64,000 bases of DNA from Alteromonas aquimaris (lineage in GTDB: Bacteria; Pseudomonadota; Gammaproteobacteria; Enterobacterales; Alteromonadaceae): assembly GCF_026183695.1 (NCBI RefSeq), contig NZ_JAPFRD010000010.1:172072-236071 (forward strand). Direction: 5' to 3'. A program made the position numbers and the translations under genes. Below the pieces are notes generated by a model, which was not told the origin of the DNA, did not search any database, and saw only the letters and a program-made list of their open reading frames with translations. Shown in pieces: positions 37,833-48,641 of this stretch. Every line of letters begins with the position of its first letter. Positions within the stretch are counted from its first letter, which is position 1.

Positions 37833-38705
37833 TTACCAGCCAGTAGCTTCGCGTAACGCTTTACCGATGTCTGCTAATGAGCGTACAGTTTTAACCCCTG
37901 CCGCTTCTAACGCTTTGAATTTCTCATCTGCCGTTCCTTTACCGCCAGCAATAATGGCGCCTGCGTGGCCCATACGCTTACCTGGAGGCGCAGTCACACC
38001 AGCAATATAAGAAACAACCGGCTTAGTCACATTTTCTTTAATAAATGCCGCCGCTTCTTCTTCTGCTGTTCCACCGATTTCACCGATCATGACAATCGCT
38101 TCTGTCGCTGGATCTTCCTGGAATAACTTTAAGATGTCGATAAAGTTTGAACCCGGAATAGGGTCACCACCAATACCAACACAGGTAGACTGACCAAAGC
38201 CTTCGTCTGTAGTCTGCTTAACCGCTTCATAAGTCAATGTACCAGAGCGGGATACAATACCCACCTTACCCGGCTTATGAATATGACCAGGCATGATACC
38301 AATCTTACACTCGCCAGGCGTGATCACACCGGGGCAGTTCGGGCCAATCATGCGTACACCTTTCGCGTCCACATACTCTTTTACATAAAGCATATCAAGC
38401 GTAGGAATACCTTCGGTAATACAAACTATCAGTTCGATACCAGCATCAGCAGCTTCGACGATAGAATCTTTACAGAAAGCAGCTGGAACATAGATAACAG
38501 AAGCGGTTGCGCCCGTTTCTTCTACCGCTTCTTTAACTGTATTAAAAACAGGTAAGCCCAGGTGCTCAGTACCACCTTTACCAGGTGTGACACCACCGAC
38601 CATTTGCGTACCGTATGCAATGGCCTGTTCAGAGTGAAAAGTCCCTTGTCCACCGGTAAAGCCCTGACAAATAACTTTAGTATTTTTATCGATTAAAACT
38701 GACAT
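37833..38705 (-). CDS. sucD: succinyl-CoA ligase, alpha subunit
   Basis: 290 residues. With SucC it converts succinyl-CoA to succinate with formation of ATP or GTP. The CoA-binding Rossmann part (about 1-125) begins [28 protein letters not shown]. The phosphohistidine is in [10 protein letters not shown] near residue 247 (here [15 protein letters not shown]), preceded by [14 protein letters not shown]. Its ATG overlaps the sucC TAA by one base. Last gene of the sdh-suc cluster. Confidence 0.97.
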   Translation of the reverse strand: MSVLIDKNTKVICQGFTGGQGTFHSEQAIAYGTQMVGGVTPGKGGTEHLGLPVFNTVKEAVEETGATASVIYVPAAFCKDSIVEAADAGIELIVCITEGIPTLDMLYVKEYVDAKGVRMIGPNCPGVITPGECKIGIMPGHIHKPGKVGIVSRSGTLTYEAVKQTTDEGFGQSTCVGIGGDPIPGSNFIDILKLFQEDPATEAIVMIGEIGGTAEEEAAAFIKENVTKPVVSYIAGVTAPPGKRMGHAGAIIAGGKGTADEKFKALEAAGVKTVRSLADIGKALREATGW

Positions 38706-39871
38706 TATTTGCCCTCCGCTGCTGCAACAACTTTTTGTGCTGCATCTGTTAACGATTCAGCTGCAATAATATCCAGACCAGAGTTAGCTAGTACTTCACG
38801 GCCTTTTTCAGCATTTGTTCCTTCAAGACGTACAACTACCGGAACATTAACGCCGACTTCTTTAACAGCGCCGATGATACCTTCGGCAATCATGTCACAA
38901 CGCACAATTCCACCGAAAATATTAACCAGAACCGCTTTTACGTTGTCGTCAGACAGGATAATTTTGAACGCCTCTGCGACACGCTCTTTGGTTGCGCCAC
39001 CACCAACATCAAGGAAATTGGCAGGCTTACCACCGTGCAGGTTTACAATATCCATGGTGCCCATGGCCAGACCTGCACCATTGACCATACAGCCAACGTT
39101 ACCATCCAGAGCTACGTAGTTAAGTTCCCACTGAGCCGCATGTGCTTCACGTGCATCTTCCTGAGAAGGATCGTGCATATCTTTCACTTTTGGCTGACGG
39201 TAAAGCGCATTACTGTCGATGCCCACTTTGGCGTCAAGACAGTGCAAGTTGCCATCTGCTTTAATTACTAACGGATTGATTTCAATTAGAGCAACGTCAA
39301 GCTCTTCAAACATTTTCGCCAACCCAAGGAAAATTTGGGTAAACTGTTTGATTTGTACGCCTTCCAAACCAAGTTTGAAAGCCATCTGACGAGCCTGATA
39401 GGGCTGAGGGCCCACAATTGGATCTATTTCGGCTTTAAGAATCTTCTCTGGCGTTTCTTCAGCAACGGTTTCTATTTCAACCCCGCCTTCTGTTGAGGCC
39501 ATAAACACTACGCGACGAGAGGTACGGTCTACTACAGCACCTAAGTACAATTCGTTTTTAATATCTGTGCAGGATTCAACTAAAATTTTGCTAACTGGCT
39601 GACCTTTTTCGTCAGTCTGGAAGGTCACCAAATTTTTGCCTAACCATTTCTCAGCAAATTCGCGAATGTCGCTCTTATTTTTTACCAGCTTTACGCCGCC
39701 CGCTTTACCGCGGCCACCAGCGTGCACCTGGCACTTTACTACCCACTCATTTCCGCCAATGCGATCAGCGGCTTCCATTGCTCCTTGAGGAGTATCTGCT
39801 GCGTATCCTTCAGAAACAGGCAGGCCGTATTCTTTGAATAACTGCTTACCTTGATATTCATGCAAATTCAT
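38705..39871 (-). CDS. sucC: succinyl-CoA ligase, beta subunit
   Basis: 388 residues, the standard length. N-terminal ATP-grasp domain ([36 protein letters not shown]) and C-terminal ligase-CoA domain ([36 protein letters not shown]). It forms the nucleotide-binding half of the heterotetramer. It is separated from sucB by 152 bases carrying two hairpins, so it may be partly uncoupled from sucAB. Confidence 0.97.
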   Translation of the reverse strand: MNLHEYQGKQLFKEYGLPVSEGYAADTPQGAMEAADRIGGNEWVVKCQVHAGGRGKAGGVKLVKNKSDIREFAEKWLGKNLVTFQTDEKGQPVSKILVESCTDIKNELYLGAVVDRTSRRVVFMASTEGGVEIETVAEETPEKILKAEIDPIVGPQPYQARQMAFKLGLEGVQIKQFTQIFLGLAKMFEELDVALIEINPLVIKADGNLHCLDAKVGIDSNALYRQPKVKDMHDPSQEDAREAHAAQWELNYVALDGNVGCMVNGAGLAMGTMDIVNLHGGKPANFLDVGGGATKERVAEAFKIILSDDNVKAVLVNIFGGIVRCDMIAEGIIGAVKEVGVNVPVVVRLEGTNAEKGREVLANSGLDIIAAESLTDAAQKVVAAAEGK

Positions 39872-39929
39872 GGTGTTTCTATCCGATTTTTATTAAGACA
39901 AAAGCCGCGTTAGCGACTTGATTCAAAGT

Positions 39930-39955
39930 GCTGATATTATAGGCCGAATATCAGC
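39930..39955. promoter_or_regulatory. hairpin in the sucB-sucC intergenic region (sucC-proximal)
   Basis: GCTGATATT (39930-39938) and AATATCAGC (39947-39955), a perfect 9-bp stem with an 8-base loop. No T tract follows on the minus strand, so it is more likely an RNA-stability or processing element than a terminator. Confidence 0.5.
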
Positions 39956-39964
39956 GTGTGGAGA

Positions 39965-39991
39965 ATGAAACGTATATTAAATACGTTTCAT
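39965..39991. promoter_or_regulatory. hairpin in the sucB-sucC intergenic region (sucB-proximal)
   Basis: ATGAAACGTAT (39965-39975) and ATACGTTTCAT (39981-39991), a perfect 11-bp stem with a 5-base loop. It is 33 bases past the sucB stop. No T tract follows on the minus strand. Confidence 0.55.
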
Positions 39992-40023
39992 CTCACTTTT
40001 TACTGTTTTATAGGGAAAGTCCC

Positions 40024-41562
40024 TTATACATCCAGTAAAAGACGTGCGGGATCTTCCAGCATTTCTTTTACGGTTACCAGAAATCCTACAGATTCTTTAC
40101 CATCTATGATTCTATGATCATAAGATAGCGCTAAATACATCATAGGTAGAATTTCTACTTTACCATTTACCGCCATAGGACGATCCTGAATCTTATGCAT
40201 ACCCAGTATTGCACTCTGAGGCGGATTGATAATAGGTGTAGACATTAATGAACCAAACACACCGCCGTTGGTAATGGTAAAGTTGCCGCCTTGCAAATCT
40301 GCCATAGACAACTTGCCATCACGTCCCTTAAGTGCAAGGTCTTTAATGCCCTTTTCGATACCAGCCATTCCTAGGGAATCGGTGTCTTTCAACACAGGCG
40401 TGACCAATCCACGTGGAGTCGAAACCGCGATCGAAATATCAAAATAATTGTGATAACAAATATCATCACCATCGATGGAGGCATTGACTTCGGGGAATCG
40501 CTTCAGTGCTTCTGTTACCGCTTTAACATAGAATGACATAAAGCCTAAACGGATACCGTGGCGCTTTTCGAAACTTTCCTGGTACTGCTTACGCATATCC
40601 ATAATAGGTTTCATGTTAACTTCGTTAAATGTAGTTAACATGGCGGTGGAATTCTTCGCTTCTAACAAGCGATTAGCTATCGTCTTACGAAGACGTGTCA
40701 TGGGCACACGTTTTTCAGTTCTCTCACCGGTAGGCAAGTTCGCGCTTGACGTATCAGCCTGTGTAGTAGCCGCTTTGCTTTCACCTTTATCAGACTTCAG
40801 GTGTTGTTCCACATCTTCTTTGGTGATTCGACCGTTCTTGCCGCTACCCTTGATTTTCGCAGGATCAACGCCTTTCTCTGCAAGTAAGCGTCGGACGGAC
40901 GGGCTTAAAGCATCATTATCGTCACTGGCTGATGTATCTTCCTGATCAGAAGAAGGTTTTGCACTGTCACCGCCCGCAGCACCGGCTTTAAATTTACCGA
41001 TGACTTCTTCGGCACCCACAGTAGTCCCTTCATCTGCAAGGATTTCAGATACAATACCATCTGCAGGGGCAACCACTTCAAGTACAACTTTATCCGTTTC
41101 AATATCGACCAGGTTCTGGTCACGGCTAACTGATTCACCAGGTTGAACGTGCCAGGTTGCAATAGTGGCGTCAGCGACTGATTCAGGTAGCACTGGCACT
41201 TTTATATCCGACTCTTTACCTTCACCTTTAGGGGCTGGTTTGGAGTCAGCTTTGCTTTCTTTGCTACTGCTATCTGACTCAGATGATGAATCAGACTTAG
41301 GTGCAGACGATGCAGCCTTTCCTTTTTCATCAAGTTTAGCAATGACTTGTTCACCAAGTACCGTTTCACCTTCACCGTCAATGATTTCACTAATAACACC
41401 ATCGGCCGGAGCTACAACTTCCAGCACAACTTTATCAGTTTCAATATCAACCAAATTCTGGTCACGCTTTACCGAATCACCAGCCTTAACATGCCAGGTT
41501 GCAATCGTGGCATCAGCAACTGACTCAGGTAGGACCGGAACTTTTATCTCAATTGTCATCAT
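40024..41562 (-). CDS. sucB: 2-oxoglutarate dehydrogenase E2, dihydrolipoyl succinyltransferase with two lipoyl domains
   Basis: 512 residues, about 100 more than E. coli SucB, because two lipoyl domains are present: about residues 3-78 (lipoyl Lys44 in ETDKVVLEV) and 119-194 (Lys158 in the same motif). They are almost identical and separated by a Ser/Asp/Lys-rich linker. A subunit-binding domain ([18 protein letters not shown], about 220-256) and the catalytic domain (about 280-512, with [11 protein letters not shown]) follow. A second ATG one codon in (41559) has better spacing from AAGGA and may be the true start. Starts 6 bases after sucA. Confidence 0.95.
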   Translation of the reverse strand: MMTIEIKVPVLPESVADATIATWHVKAGDSVKRDQNLVDIETDKVVLEVVAPADGVISEIIDGEGETVLGEQVIAKLDEKGKAASSAPKSDSSSESDSSSKESKADSKPAPKGEGKESDIKVPVLPESVADATIATWHVQPGESVSRDQNLVDIETDKVVLEVVAPADGIVSEILADEGTTVGAEEVIGKFKAGAAGGDSAKPSSDQEDTSASDDNDALSPSVRRLLAEKGVDPAKIKGSGKNGRITKEDVEQHLKSDKGESKAATTQADTSSANLPTGERTEKRVPMTRLRKTIANRLLEAKNSTAMLTTFNEVNMKPIMDMRKQYQESFEKRHGIRLGFMSFYVKAVTEALKRFPEVNASIDGDDICYHNYFDISIAVSTPRGLVTPVLKDTDSLGMAGIEKGIKDLALKGRDGKLSMADLQGGNFTITNGGVFGSLMSTPIINPPQSAILGMHKIQDRPMAVNGKVEILPMMYLALSYDHRIIDGKESVGFLVTVKEMLEDPARLLLDV

Positions 41563-41568
41563 TGTTCC

Positions 41569-44388
41569 TTATTTAATCGTAAGTGCGTCTTCAACCAGCG
41601 CTTTTTGTTGCTGATTGTGAACCGAAACATAACCTACTGCAGGCGAGGCAGCAGCTTCACGGCCTGCGTATCTCAAATGCGCCCCATCAGGAATGGCTTG
41701 CCAGAAGTGATGCTGACTATTGTACCATGCCCCTTGGTTTTGCGGCTCTTCCTGACACCAGACCCAATCTTTTACATGACCATAATTTGCCACGATTTGT
41801 GCACACTCTTCCTGAGGAAACGGATAAAGTTGCTCAAATCGAATAATAGCCACATCTGTTTGTTCATTTTTGCGGCGTTGTTCAAGCAGGTCGTAATATA
41901 CCTTACCTGAACACATTACCACGCGTTTAACGTTGTCAGGATTCAGCTCATCAATTTCGCCAATCACATTATGATAAACACCTTCTGCCAACTCATCTAA
42001 TGTTGATGTAGCAAGGGGGTGTCTTAAAAGTGATTTTGGTGACATTACAATTAATGGCTTACGCATCGGTCTTAAAACCTGACGACGTAACATATTAAAT
42101 ACCTGTGCTGGCGTGGAAGGAATACACACCTGCCAGTTATGATCCGCACATAGCTGTAGGAAGCGTTCAAGTCGCGCTGAACTGTGCTCAGGCCCCTGCC
42201 CCTCGTAACCATGAGGAAGCAATACGGTAAGACCACATAAGCGGCCCCACTTGGCTTCACCTGAGCTTAGAAACTGGTCGAAAACAACCTGCGCACCATT
42301 GGCAAAATCGCCAAACTGAGCTTCCCAAATAGTTAAACACCCAGGTTCCGCTGTCGCATAACCATATTCAAACGCCATCACCGCTTCTTCAGATAAAACA
42401 GAGTCATAAATATCTATTTTACCCTGCTTATCATGAAGGTGTTGAAGAGGAATTAAACAAGCGCCATCTGTTTGATTGTGCAAAACCGCATGACGATGGA
42501 AGAAGGTGCCTCTTCCAGAATCCTGGCCGGTTAAGCGAATGGCGTTGCCAGCATCCACGATAGCTGCATATGCCAGGTTTTCTGCCATTCCCCAGTCGAG
42601 ATTTTTATCCCCTGCTACCATGGCTTTGCGGTCTTGATATAGCTTGTTTACCCGGGAATGTAGCTTAAAGTCATCCGGATAGGTGGTAATTTTTTCACCC
42701 AGTTCTTTCAGTTTTTCGACACTTATGGCGCTGTCGTAATCAACATCCCAATCGTGCCCCAGGTAAGGACTCCAATCAACTGAATGTTCAGTCATTGGAC
42801 GCCACTCTTCAACCACACATGCACCATGGTCCAGTGCGGCTCTGTATTCATCGGTTAACCGCTCAATTTCACGCTCTTCAATGCTGCCTTCAGCTGTTAA
42901 CTGGTCTGCATAGATTTGGCGGGGAACTGGGTGTTTTTTAATTTTCTGATACATCAACGGCTGGGTTGCATTAGGCTCATCTGATTCGTTGTGACCGTGT
43001 CTGCGGTAGCACACCAAATCAATAACCACATCCCGTTTGAACTTGTTACGATAAGCAAGTGCCAGTTTGGTCACAAACAATACCGCTTCAGGATCGTCAG
43101 AATTTACATGAAAGATGGGTGCCTGTACCATTTTTGCGATATCGGTACAGTATTGTGTTGAACGCGTATCTTCGGTTTTTGAAGTAGTAAAGCCAACCTG
43201 ATTATTGATCACAATCCTGACTGTACCACCCACCGCAAATCCGCGGGTTTGCGACATATTAAATGTTTCTTGCACCACCCCTTGTCCCGCGATCGCCGAA
43301 TCACCGTGAATGGTGATAGGTAATACTGCGTTAGGGTCATTCTTGCGACGTTCCATACGGGCTCGTACAGACCCCATTACCACTGGATTAACGATCTCAA
43401 GATGTGAAGGGTTGAATGCCAGCGCTAAATGAACATTTCCACCTGGGGTAGCAAAATCGGAAGAGAAACCTGCATGGTACTTAACATCACCTGCGCCAAG
43501 CGACTCATCATGCTTACCAGAAAATTCGTCAAAAAGTACAGAGGGATTTTTGCCTAGTACATTCACCAGAACATTCAATCTTCCTCGGTGCGCCATACCC
43601 ACCACGACTTCTTTCGTGCCCGTGGTGCCCGCCTCAGAAATAAGCCCTTTAAGCATGGGGATTAACGAGTCTCCCCCCTCTAGCGAAAATCGCTTTGCGC
43701 CTGGAAATTTGGAGTTAAGATATTTCTCCATTCCATCTGCAGCAATCAATCCTTTCAGTATCTGACGCTTTTCATCTTTACTGATTTCAGGTTTCGCTTG
43801 CACTGATTCGAACTGATGTTGAATCCAACGTTTCTGTTCTGTGTCAGTGATATGCATGTACTCTGCACCAATGCTTCCGCAATAAGTGCGATTAAGTGAT
43901 TTAAATAAATCACCTAATGACATGGTCTCTTGACCCACCGCATATGAGCCAACGTTAAATACGGTATCAAAATCGCTTTCACTTAGTGAATGATGCGACA
44001 ACTCCAGGTCTCGAACGCGATCTTGTTTCCATAAACCTAAAGGATCCAGATTGGCATGTTGATGCCCGCGAAACCGGTACGCATTAATTAACTGAAGTAC
44101 TTTTACTTGTTTTTCGTCCGAGCCGCCAGTACTGGTGGCTGGAGCACTGCTCATGCGCGCCACTGGTCCTAACGAGGCCAGTTTGCGGAACTGGTCACGA
44201 ATAGTAGTATGATTATCTTCCAGTTGAGTGCCTTCAACTTTTGGCAGACTATCGAATACCTGACGCCACGCCTCTTCGACGCTTTGCGGATCTTCAAGAT
44301 AAGCCTCGTATAACTCTTCAACATAAGGCGCATTTGCCCCTGCCATGTGTGAAGAGTCCCACCACGCTTTCATCACGCTGTCTTGCAT
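41569..44388 (-). CDS. sucA: 2-oxoglutarate dehydrogenase E1
   Basis: 939 residues, the usual length. Thiamine-diphosphate enzyme decarboxylating 2-oxoglutarate and succinylating SucB lipoyl groups. Seen: N-terminal SHMAGANAPYVEELYEAYLEDP (E2/E3 contact region), KRFSLEGGDSLIPMLKGLI, the GMAHRGRLNVLVNVLGKNP segment, ThDP-binding HGDSAIAGQGVVQETFNMS, and C-terminal WCQEEPQNQGAWY. Start ATG at 44388, 157 bases after the sdhB stop, which are occupied by a probable partial terminator. First gene of sucABCD. Confidence 0.97.
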   Translation of the reverse strand: MQDSVMKAWWDSSHMAGANAPYVEELYEAYLEDPQSVEEAWRQVFDSLPKVEGTQLEDNHTTIRDQFRKLASLGPVARMSSAPATSTGGSDEKQVKVLQLINAYRFRGHQHANLDPLGLWKQDRVRDLELSHHSLSESDFDTVFNVGSYAVGQETMSLGDLFKSLNRTYCGSIGAEYMHITDTEQKRWIQHQFESVQAKPEISKDEKRQILKGLIAADGMEKYLNSKFPGAKRFSLEGGDSLIPMLKGLISEAGTTGTKEVVVGMAHRGRLNVLVNVLGKNPSVLFDEFSGKHDESLGAGDVKYHAGFSSDFATPGGNVHLALAFNPSHLEIVNPVVMGSVRARMERRKNDPNAVLPITIHGDSAIAGQGVVQETFNMSQTRGFAVGGTVRIVINNQVGFTTSKTEDTRSTQYCTDIAKMVQAPIFHVNSDDPEAVLFVTKLALAYRNKFKRDVVIDLVCYRRHGHNESDEPNATQPLMYQKIKKHPVPRQIYADQLTAEGSIEEREIERLTDEYRAALDHGACVVEEWRPMTEHSVDWSPYLGHDWDVDYDSAISVEKLKELGEKITTYPDDFKLHSRVNKLYQDRKAMVAGDKNLDWGMAENLAYAAIVDAGNAIRLTGQDSGRGTFFHRHAVLHNQTDGACLIPLQHLHDKQGKIDIYDSVLSEEAVMAFEYGYATAEPGCLTIWEAQFGDFANGAQVVFDQFLSSGEAKWGRLCGLTVLLPHGYEGQGPEHSSARLERFLQLCADHNWQVCIPSTPAQVFNMLRRQVLRPMRKPLIVMSPKSLLRHPLATSTLDELAEGVYHNVIGEIDELNPDNVKRVVMCSGKVYYDLLEQRRKNEQTDVAIIRFEQLYPFPQEECAQIVANYGHVKDWVWCQEEPQNQGAWYNSQHHFWQAIPDGAHLRYAGREAAASPAVGYVSVHNQQQKALVEDALTIK

Positions 44389-44481
44389 TTTTGTGCCTTG
44401 CTTCGTTAAAAACTTACTAGTACGAGAAGTTCTAAGCGATTGTTTATTTATTAAACAACCCTAATCCCTTAAATAAAAATA

Positions 44482-44500
44482 GCCATCCAATACGGATGGC
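44482..44500 (-). terminator. hairpin between sdhB and sucA
   Basis: On the minus strand GCCATCC, loop GTATT, GGATGGC, followed by TATTTTTATTT. It should reduce read-through from sdhCDAB into sucABCD, or act as an attenuator. Confidence 0.7.
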
Positions 44501-44545
44501 CATTTAGTGCATTACTACTATCAACAAAATGTTGAAAATGCCTAA

Positions 44546-45256
44546 CTAAACAGCCCGTTGTAAAAGCATCGACTTAATCTGGCCGATTGCTTTGGTCGGG
44601 TTCAACCCTTTCGGACAAACGCTTACGCAATTCATGATGCTATGACAGCGAAATACGCTGAAAGCATCATCAAGATCATTTAAGCGCTCTTCAGTGGCAG
44701 TATCGCGACTATCAACTAAGAAGCGATATGCGTGCAACAATCCTGCCGGGCCGATAAATTTATCAGGGTTCCACCAGAATGACGGACATGATGTCGAACA
44801 ACACGCGCATAATATGCACTCATAAAGACCATCAAGCTTAGCACGCTCTTCAGGAGACTGCAGGTGCTCTCTTGCAGGAGGCTGTTTACTGTCGTTAATC
44901 AGGAACGGCTTGACTTTTTCATACTGGGTATAGAATTGTGTCATATCGATAACCAGATCCCGCACTACTGGTAACCCGGGTAGAGGGCGGATTGTTATCT
45001 TACCTTTACCCAACGCGGATAATGGCGTAATACATGCCAGACCGTTCTTTCCGTTCATATTGATACCGTCTGAACCGCAAACGCCTTCTCGACATGAACG
45101 TCTGAAAGATAAAGTTGGATCTTGCTCTTTAAGCGCCAGAAGAGCGTCGAGCACCATCATATCTTGCCCTTCATCTACTTCAAGCGTGTAATCCTGCATG
45201 TGCGGCTTTGCATCGACATCAGGATTGTAACGATATATAGAAAACGATAATTTCAT
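44546..45256 (-). CDS. sdhB: succinate dehydrogenase iron-sulfur subunit
   Basis: 236 residues from ATG at 45256. An in-frame GTG at 45265 is rejected because AAGGGG directly abuts it but sits 8 bases before the ATG. The [2Fe-2S] ligands are in SCREGVCGSDGINMNGKNGLAC; the [4Fe-4S] and [3Fe-4S] clusters use CILCACCSTSCPSFWW and later CHSIMNCVSVCPKGLNP. It carries electrons from SdhA to ubiquinone on the inner face of the inner membrane. Last gene of sdhCDAB. Confidence 0.96.
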   Translation of the reverse strand: MKLSFSIYRYNPDVDAKPHMQDYTLEVDEGQDMMVLDALLALKEQDPTLSFRRSCREGVCGSDGINMNGKNGLACITPLSALGKGKITIRPLPGLPVVRDLVIDMTQFYTQYEKVKPFLINDSKQPPAREHLQSPEERAKLDGLYECILCACCSTSCPSFWWNPDKFIGPAGLLHAYRFLVDSRDTATEERLNDLDDAFSVFRCHSIMNCVSVCPKGLNPTKAIGQIKSMLLQRAV

Positions 45257-45271
45257 GCTACTCACCCCTTA

Positions 45272-47044
45272 TTAATATGAACGCACTTTTGGCGGGAATG
45301 CTTCCCGCAATTTTGGCGACATATTGACTTCACGCTTGAGCATTGACTCGTCCTGCGGACGATAGATGCTATGACATAACCAATTATCATCATCACGGTC
45401 AGGGAAATCGAATCGGCTGTGTGCGCCGCGGCTTTCTGTACGGAAATTAGCTGCGACAGCGGTACAATAAGCAGTTTCCATTAAGTTATCTAACTCTAAA
45501 CACTCAATACGCTGCGTATTAAAATCGGAGCTCTTATCATCTAATCTTGCGTGCTGTAAGCGTTCACGTATATCTTTGAGCTGCTTAAGACCGTCAGCCA
45601 TGGCATCACCTTCACGGAACACAGAGAAATTAAGCTGCATACATTCTTGCATGTCTTTCTTAATCTGCACCGGATCTTCACCTTTACCTTTCTCTGATGT
45701 TTCCCAACGGTTAAAACGTGACATCGCTTCATCAACATCAGATTCAGATGCATCACGAGTAGAACTCATCTGGCTTAATGTTTCACCAAGGTGTAAGCCC
45801 GTTGCACGACCAAACACGACTAAGTCCAGTAGCGAGTTACCGCCTAAGCGGTTTGCACCGTGCACAGATACACAGGCAATTTCACCACATGCGAACAATC
45901 CATTTACTACCTGCTCCTGGCCATTACCATCTATGGTAAGCGCTTGGCCATGGACGTTAGTAGGAATCCCTCCCATCATATAATGACAAGTAGGGATAAC
46001 CGGAATAGGCTCTTTAACCGGATCAACGTGAGCAAAGGTACGTGATAGCTCAAGGATACCCGGAAGACGAGACTCCAACACTTCTTTGCCTAGATGGTCA
46101 AGTTTGAGCTTGATGTGAGTGCCCCATGGGCCTTCACAGCCACGGCCTTCACGAATCTCGGTCATCATTGAACGTGCTACAACATCCCGACCTGCAAGGT
46201 CTTTCGCGTTGGGCGCATAACGCTCCATGAAGCGTTCGCCATCTTTATTGAGCAGGTAACCACCTTCTCCACGACAACCTTCAGTAACCAGGGTACCCGC
46301 ACCCGCAATACCTGTGGGGTGGAATTGCCACATTTCCATATCCTGCATGGAAACGCCTGCTCGGATCGCCATACCCACACCATCACCGGTATTGATATGC
46401 GCATTAGTGGTAGAAGCAAAAATTCGACCCGCGCCCCCCGTAGCCAGCACGACTGCGCGAGATTTGAAGTAAACCACTTCACCTGTCTCAATATCAATGG
46501 CAGTACAACCCACCACATCGCCGTCCTGATTTTTTACTAAATCTAAGGCATACCATTCACTAAACACTTTTGTTTTGTTTTTAACATTTTGTTGGTACAA
46601 CAAGTGCAATAGTGCGTGACCAGTCCGGTCCGCTGCAGCAGCGGTTCGAGCAGCCTGTTCGCCGCCAAAGTTTTTTGATTGGCCGCCAAAAGGACGCTGA
46701 TAAACTTTACCGTTTTCAAATCGTGAGAACGGTAACCCCATATTTTCCATTTCTATAATGGCTTCTGGGCCATTTTTACACATGTATTCAATAGCATCCT
46801 GATCTCCAATGTAATCAGAACCTTTTACTGTGTCGTACATATGCCATTCCCAATTATCTTCATGGGAATTGCCAAGCGCTACAGTAATACCACCTTGTGC
46901 TGAAACGGTGTGCGATCGTGTAGGAAACACCTTGGATAACAACGCACAGGATTTTCCTGATTGAGAGATTTGCAGAGCGGCTCGCATACCAGCGCCACCG
47001 GCACCGATAACAACGGCGTCAAACTCATGAACAGGTAACTTCAT
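45272..47044 (-). CDS. sdhA: succinate dehydrogenase flavoprotein subunit
   Basis: 590 residues, typical. Oxidises succinate to fumarate with covalently bound FAD. Rossmann motif [12 protein letters not shown] near residue 13; the FAD-linking His45 is in [12 protein letters not shown]; active-site Arg/His are expected in [15 protein letters not shown] and [19 protein letters not shown]. Begins 1 base after the sdhD stop. Confidence 0.97.
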   Translation of the reverse strand: MKLPVHEFDAVVIGAGGAGMRAALQISQSGKSCALLSKVFPTRSHTVSAQGGITVALGNSHEDNWEWHMYDTVKGSDYIGDQDAIEYMCKNGPEAIIEMENMGLPFSRFENGKVYQRPFGGQSKNFGGEQAARTAAAADRTGHALLHLLYQQNVKNKTKVFSEWYALDLVKNQDGDVVGCTAIDIETGEVVYFKSRAVVLATGGAGRIFASTTNAHINTGDGVGMAIRAGVSMQDMEMWQFHPTGIAGAGTLVTEGCRGEGGYLLNKDGERFMERYAPNAKDLAGRDVVARSMMTEIREGRGCEGPWGTHIKLKLDHLGKEVLESRLPGILELSRTFAHVDPVKEPIPVIPTCHYMMGGIPTNVHGQALTIDGNGQEQVVNGLFACGEIACVSVHGANRLGGNSLLDLVVFGRATGLHLGETLSQMSSTRDASESDVDEAMSRFNRWETSEKGKGEDPVQIKKDMQECMQLNFSVFREGDAMADGLKQLKDIRERLQHARLDDKSSDFNTQRIECLELDNLMETAYCTAVAANFRTESRGAHSRFDFPDRDDDNWLCHSIYRPQDESMLKREVNMSPKLREAFPPKVRSY

Positions 47045-47045
47045 A

Positions 47046-47393
47046 TTAGACTCCCCACAATACGATTAAACCAACTACCACATAGGCGAAAGCAATGATG
47101 TTCAAGACATACTGCATTACCGCACGCAAAAGTGGAGCTTTGACGTAGTCAGTTAACACCTGCCACAAACCGATACGCGTGTGGGTCATAATGGCTACCA
47201 ATGTGAGTAACGTAAAAGTTTTCATCGCAATAGATGAAAACAATTCTTGCCACACTGAGTAAGTGATATTTTCAGTTGTTAGGAAAAACCACCCCATGAA
47301 AATAACATAAGCAGTGATTAATACTGCAGTTGCACGTAGAGACACAAAATCTTGCACCCCATTACGCTTCATACTTGCCTTATTCGTTACCAT
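47046..47393 (-). CDS. sdhD: succinate dehydrogenase membrane anchor subunit
   Basis: 115 residues from ATG at 47393 ([16 protein letters not shown]). A start 36 bases upstream is in frame, but it would overlap sdhC far more and add an unusual N-terminus. Three membrane segments are visible; the heme/quinone region [14 protein letters not shown] is characteristic of SdhD. The ATG overlaps the sdhC stop by 7 bases, indicating coupling. Confidence 0.92.
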   Translation of the reverse strand: MVTNKASMKRNGVQDFVSLRATAVLITAYVIFMGWFFLTTENITYSVWQELFSSIAMKTFTLLTLVAIMTHTRIGLWQVLTDYVKAPLLRAVMQYVLNIIAFAYVVVGLIVLWGV

Positions 47394-47761
47394 AGTGCAA
47401 TTCCCCAAACAACGGTCAGAATAACCCAAAGCGCTATGAGAATTTTCGCGCTAAGATTGCCTGATTGAATTTCTTCCCAATACCCTGCTTCCATTACCAC
47501 ATGACGGAGACCGCCAAGCAGGTGGTAAGTCAACGCTGACAGCGTGCCTATGGCTATCACTTTACCCCAAATACCGGAAAGCGCGGTCTGAACGTCTGCA
47601 AAACCTTCCGCAGACGAAAGTGACACAGCCCATGCACCGATTACAAATAAAAGTGCAAAGAACATAGCGACACCGGTAATACGATGGAGAATTGACGAAA
47701 TAGCAGCAGGAGGAAATTTAATGGTAGAAAGATCTAAATTTACTGGTCTTTGCTTTTTCAC
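47387..47761 (-). CDS. sdhC: succinate dehydrogenase cytochrome b556 subunit
   Basis: 124 residues with three membrane segments. Starts KKQRPVNLDLSTIKFPPAAISSILHRITGV, where Ser and Arg line the quinone site, and carries heme ligand His in LTYHLLGGLRHVVME. First gene of the sdhCDAB operon, divergent from gltA across an 880-bp gap. Confidence 0.95.
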   Translation of the reverse strand: MKKQRPVNLDLSTIKFPPAAISSILHRITGVAMFFALLFVIGAWAVSLSSAEGFADVQTALSGIWGKVIAIGTLSALTYHLLGGLRHVVMEAGYWEEIQSGNLSAKILIALWVILTVVWGIALW

Positions 47762-47964
47762 AATTTATGCCTGTTTAATCCGTAGGGATAATGAATTACT
47801 CAATATTTTATTGTGTCCTGATGGAGCAATTCGGTTTTTATCTGTTAAGAGTCTCATCCTTTGAGATGTTAACAATTTGTGAACATATTTTTAGTTTATT
47901 TACAGTTACTCGCGCAGAGTCGCTGCCACACGCAGAGTATATCCAGCACATAGTATAATTACAA

Positions 47965-48013
47965 TTTTTTGTGCCATATTAAGGCGTTACTTTGCTCATT
48001 GTGGCACAAAAAA
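47965..48013. repeat. 12-bp inverted repeat in the sdh-gltA control region
   Basis: TTTTTTGTGCCA (47965-47976) and TGGCACAAAAAA (48002-48013) are exact inverse complements with 25 bases between. It is not a conventional terminator because the tail after the stem is not U-rich on either strand. Confidence 0.7.
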
Positions 48014-48535
48014 CCACCAATGCTCAAAATGTGGGCAATTTTAGAATTAATTGATTAAATTTTTGTCAAACGGAGTTATTTAGGCGCGCTGAAATGTAAG
48101 CCGTATGAGTAAAAAGGAAAGGAAGGTTTTTACAGCGACCAATTTTCGGAGTTTAATTTGCGGGGGTAAAATGGCTAAGGTTATACATAGTATCAATATA
48201 CCTATCCATTTGTGCGAGTTGGTGACGAATAGGGTCTCGCCCTAAGTTTTTACCGGTAGCAAGCGTTACTTCTATATACCGGGGAAGAAGATACTGTCAC
48301 GCCACTTTCTACCGTTTTCACGGATATAATAGAGTTTAGATCTTCACGTGTGATAACCGCTGTCATTATTGGCAGAATGCACAATGCTAAAAGTAAAGAT
48401 AAGGTGCTTGATTAAATTTCACTGGGAAGTTGAACGAAAATCACCATCAAACGAATAAACAACAATCAATTCAAAAATTTTTAGCGTATTTTTGATATGC
48501 ATATAGAATATTTATTGTGCATATCCGCATTTAAA

Positions 48536-48566
48536 TTGACTTATCGGTACATAATAAAGTAAATAT
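48536..48566 (+). promoter_or_regulatory. candidate gltA promoter
   Basis: TTGACT (48536-48541) followed after about 18 bases by TAAATA gives a reasonable sigma-70 pair, about 75 bases before the gltA ATG. A GAGGAG ribosome site precedes the ATG. Confidence 0.4.
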
Positions 48567-48641
48567 ACGCCACTTTTTTCAAAGAAGCGGACATTTTCGT
48601 GTCGTTTCGATGCAAACAGAACTATTCTGAGGAGAGCTTTT

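Larger units (their letters stand above)
47762..48641. promoter_or_regulatory. 880-bp divergent control region between sdhC and gltA
   Basis: No gene. AT-rich. It holds a perfect 12-bp inverted repeat with 25-base spacing (47965-47976 with 48002-48013). Near gltA, TGCATAT occurs twice about 25 bases apart, and a plausible gltA promoter follows. In many gammaproteobacteria this junction binds ArcA and CRP; TTAAC-rich ArcA-like words are present near 47865, but no site is firmly assigned. Confidence 0.6.

Noticed and set aside
39965..39991. LacI-type operator at the sucB-sucC hairpin
   Set aside because: The arms contain ACGTWT-like words, but the centre is not CG and the 11-bp stem layout differs from the 14-bp operators; it is an RNA hairpin.
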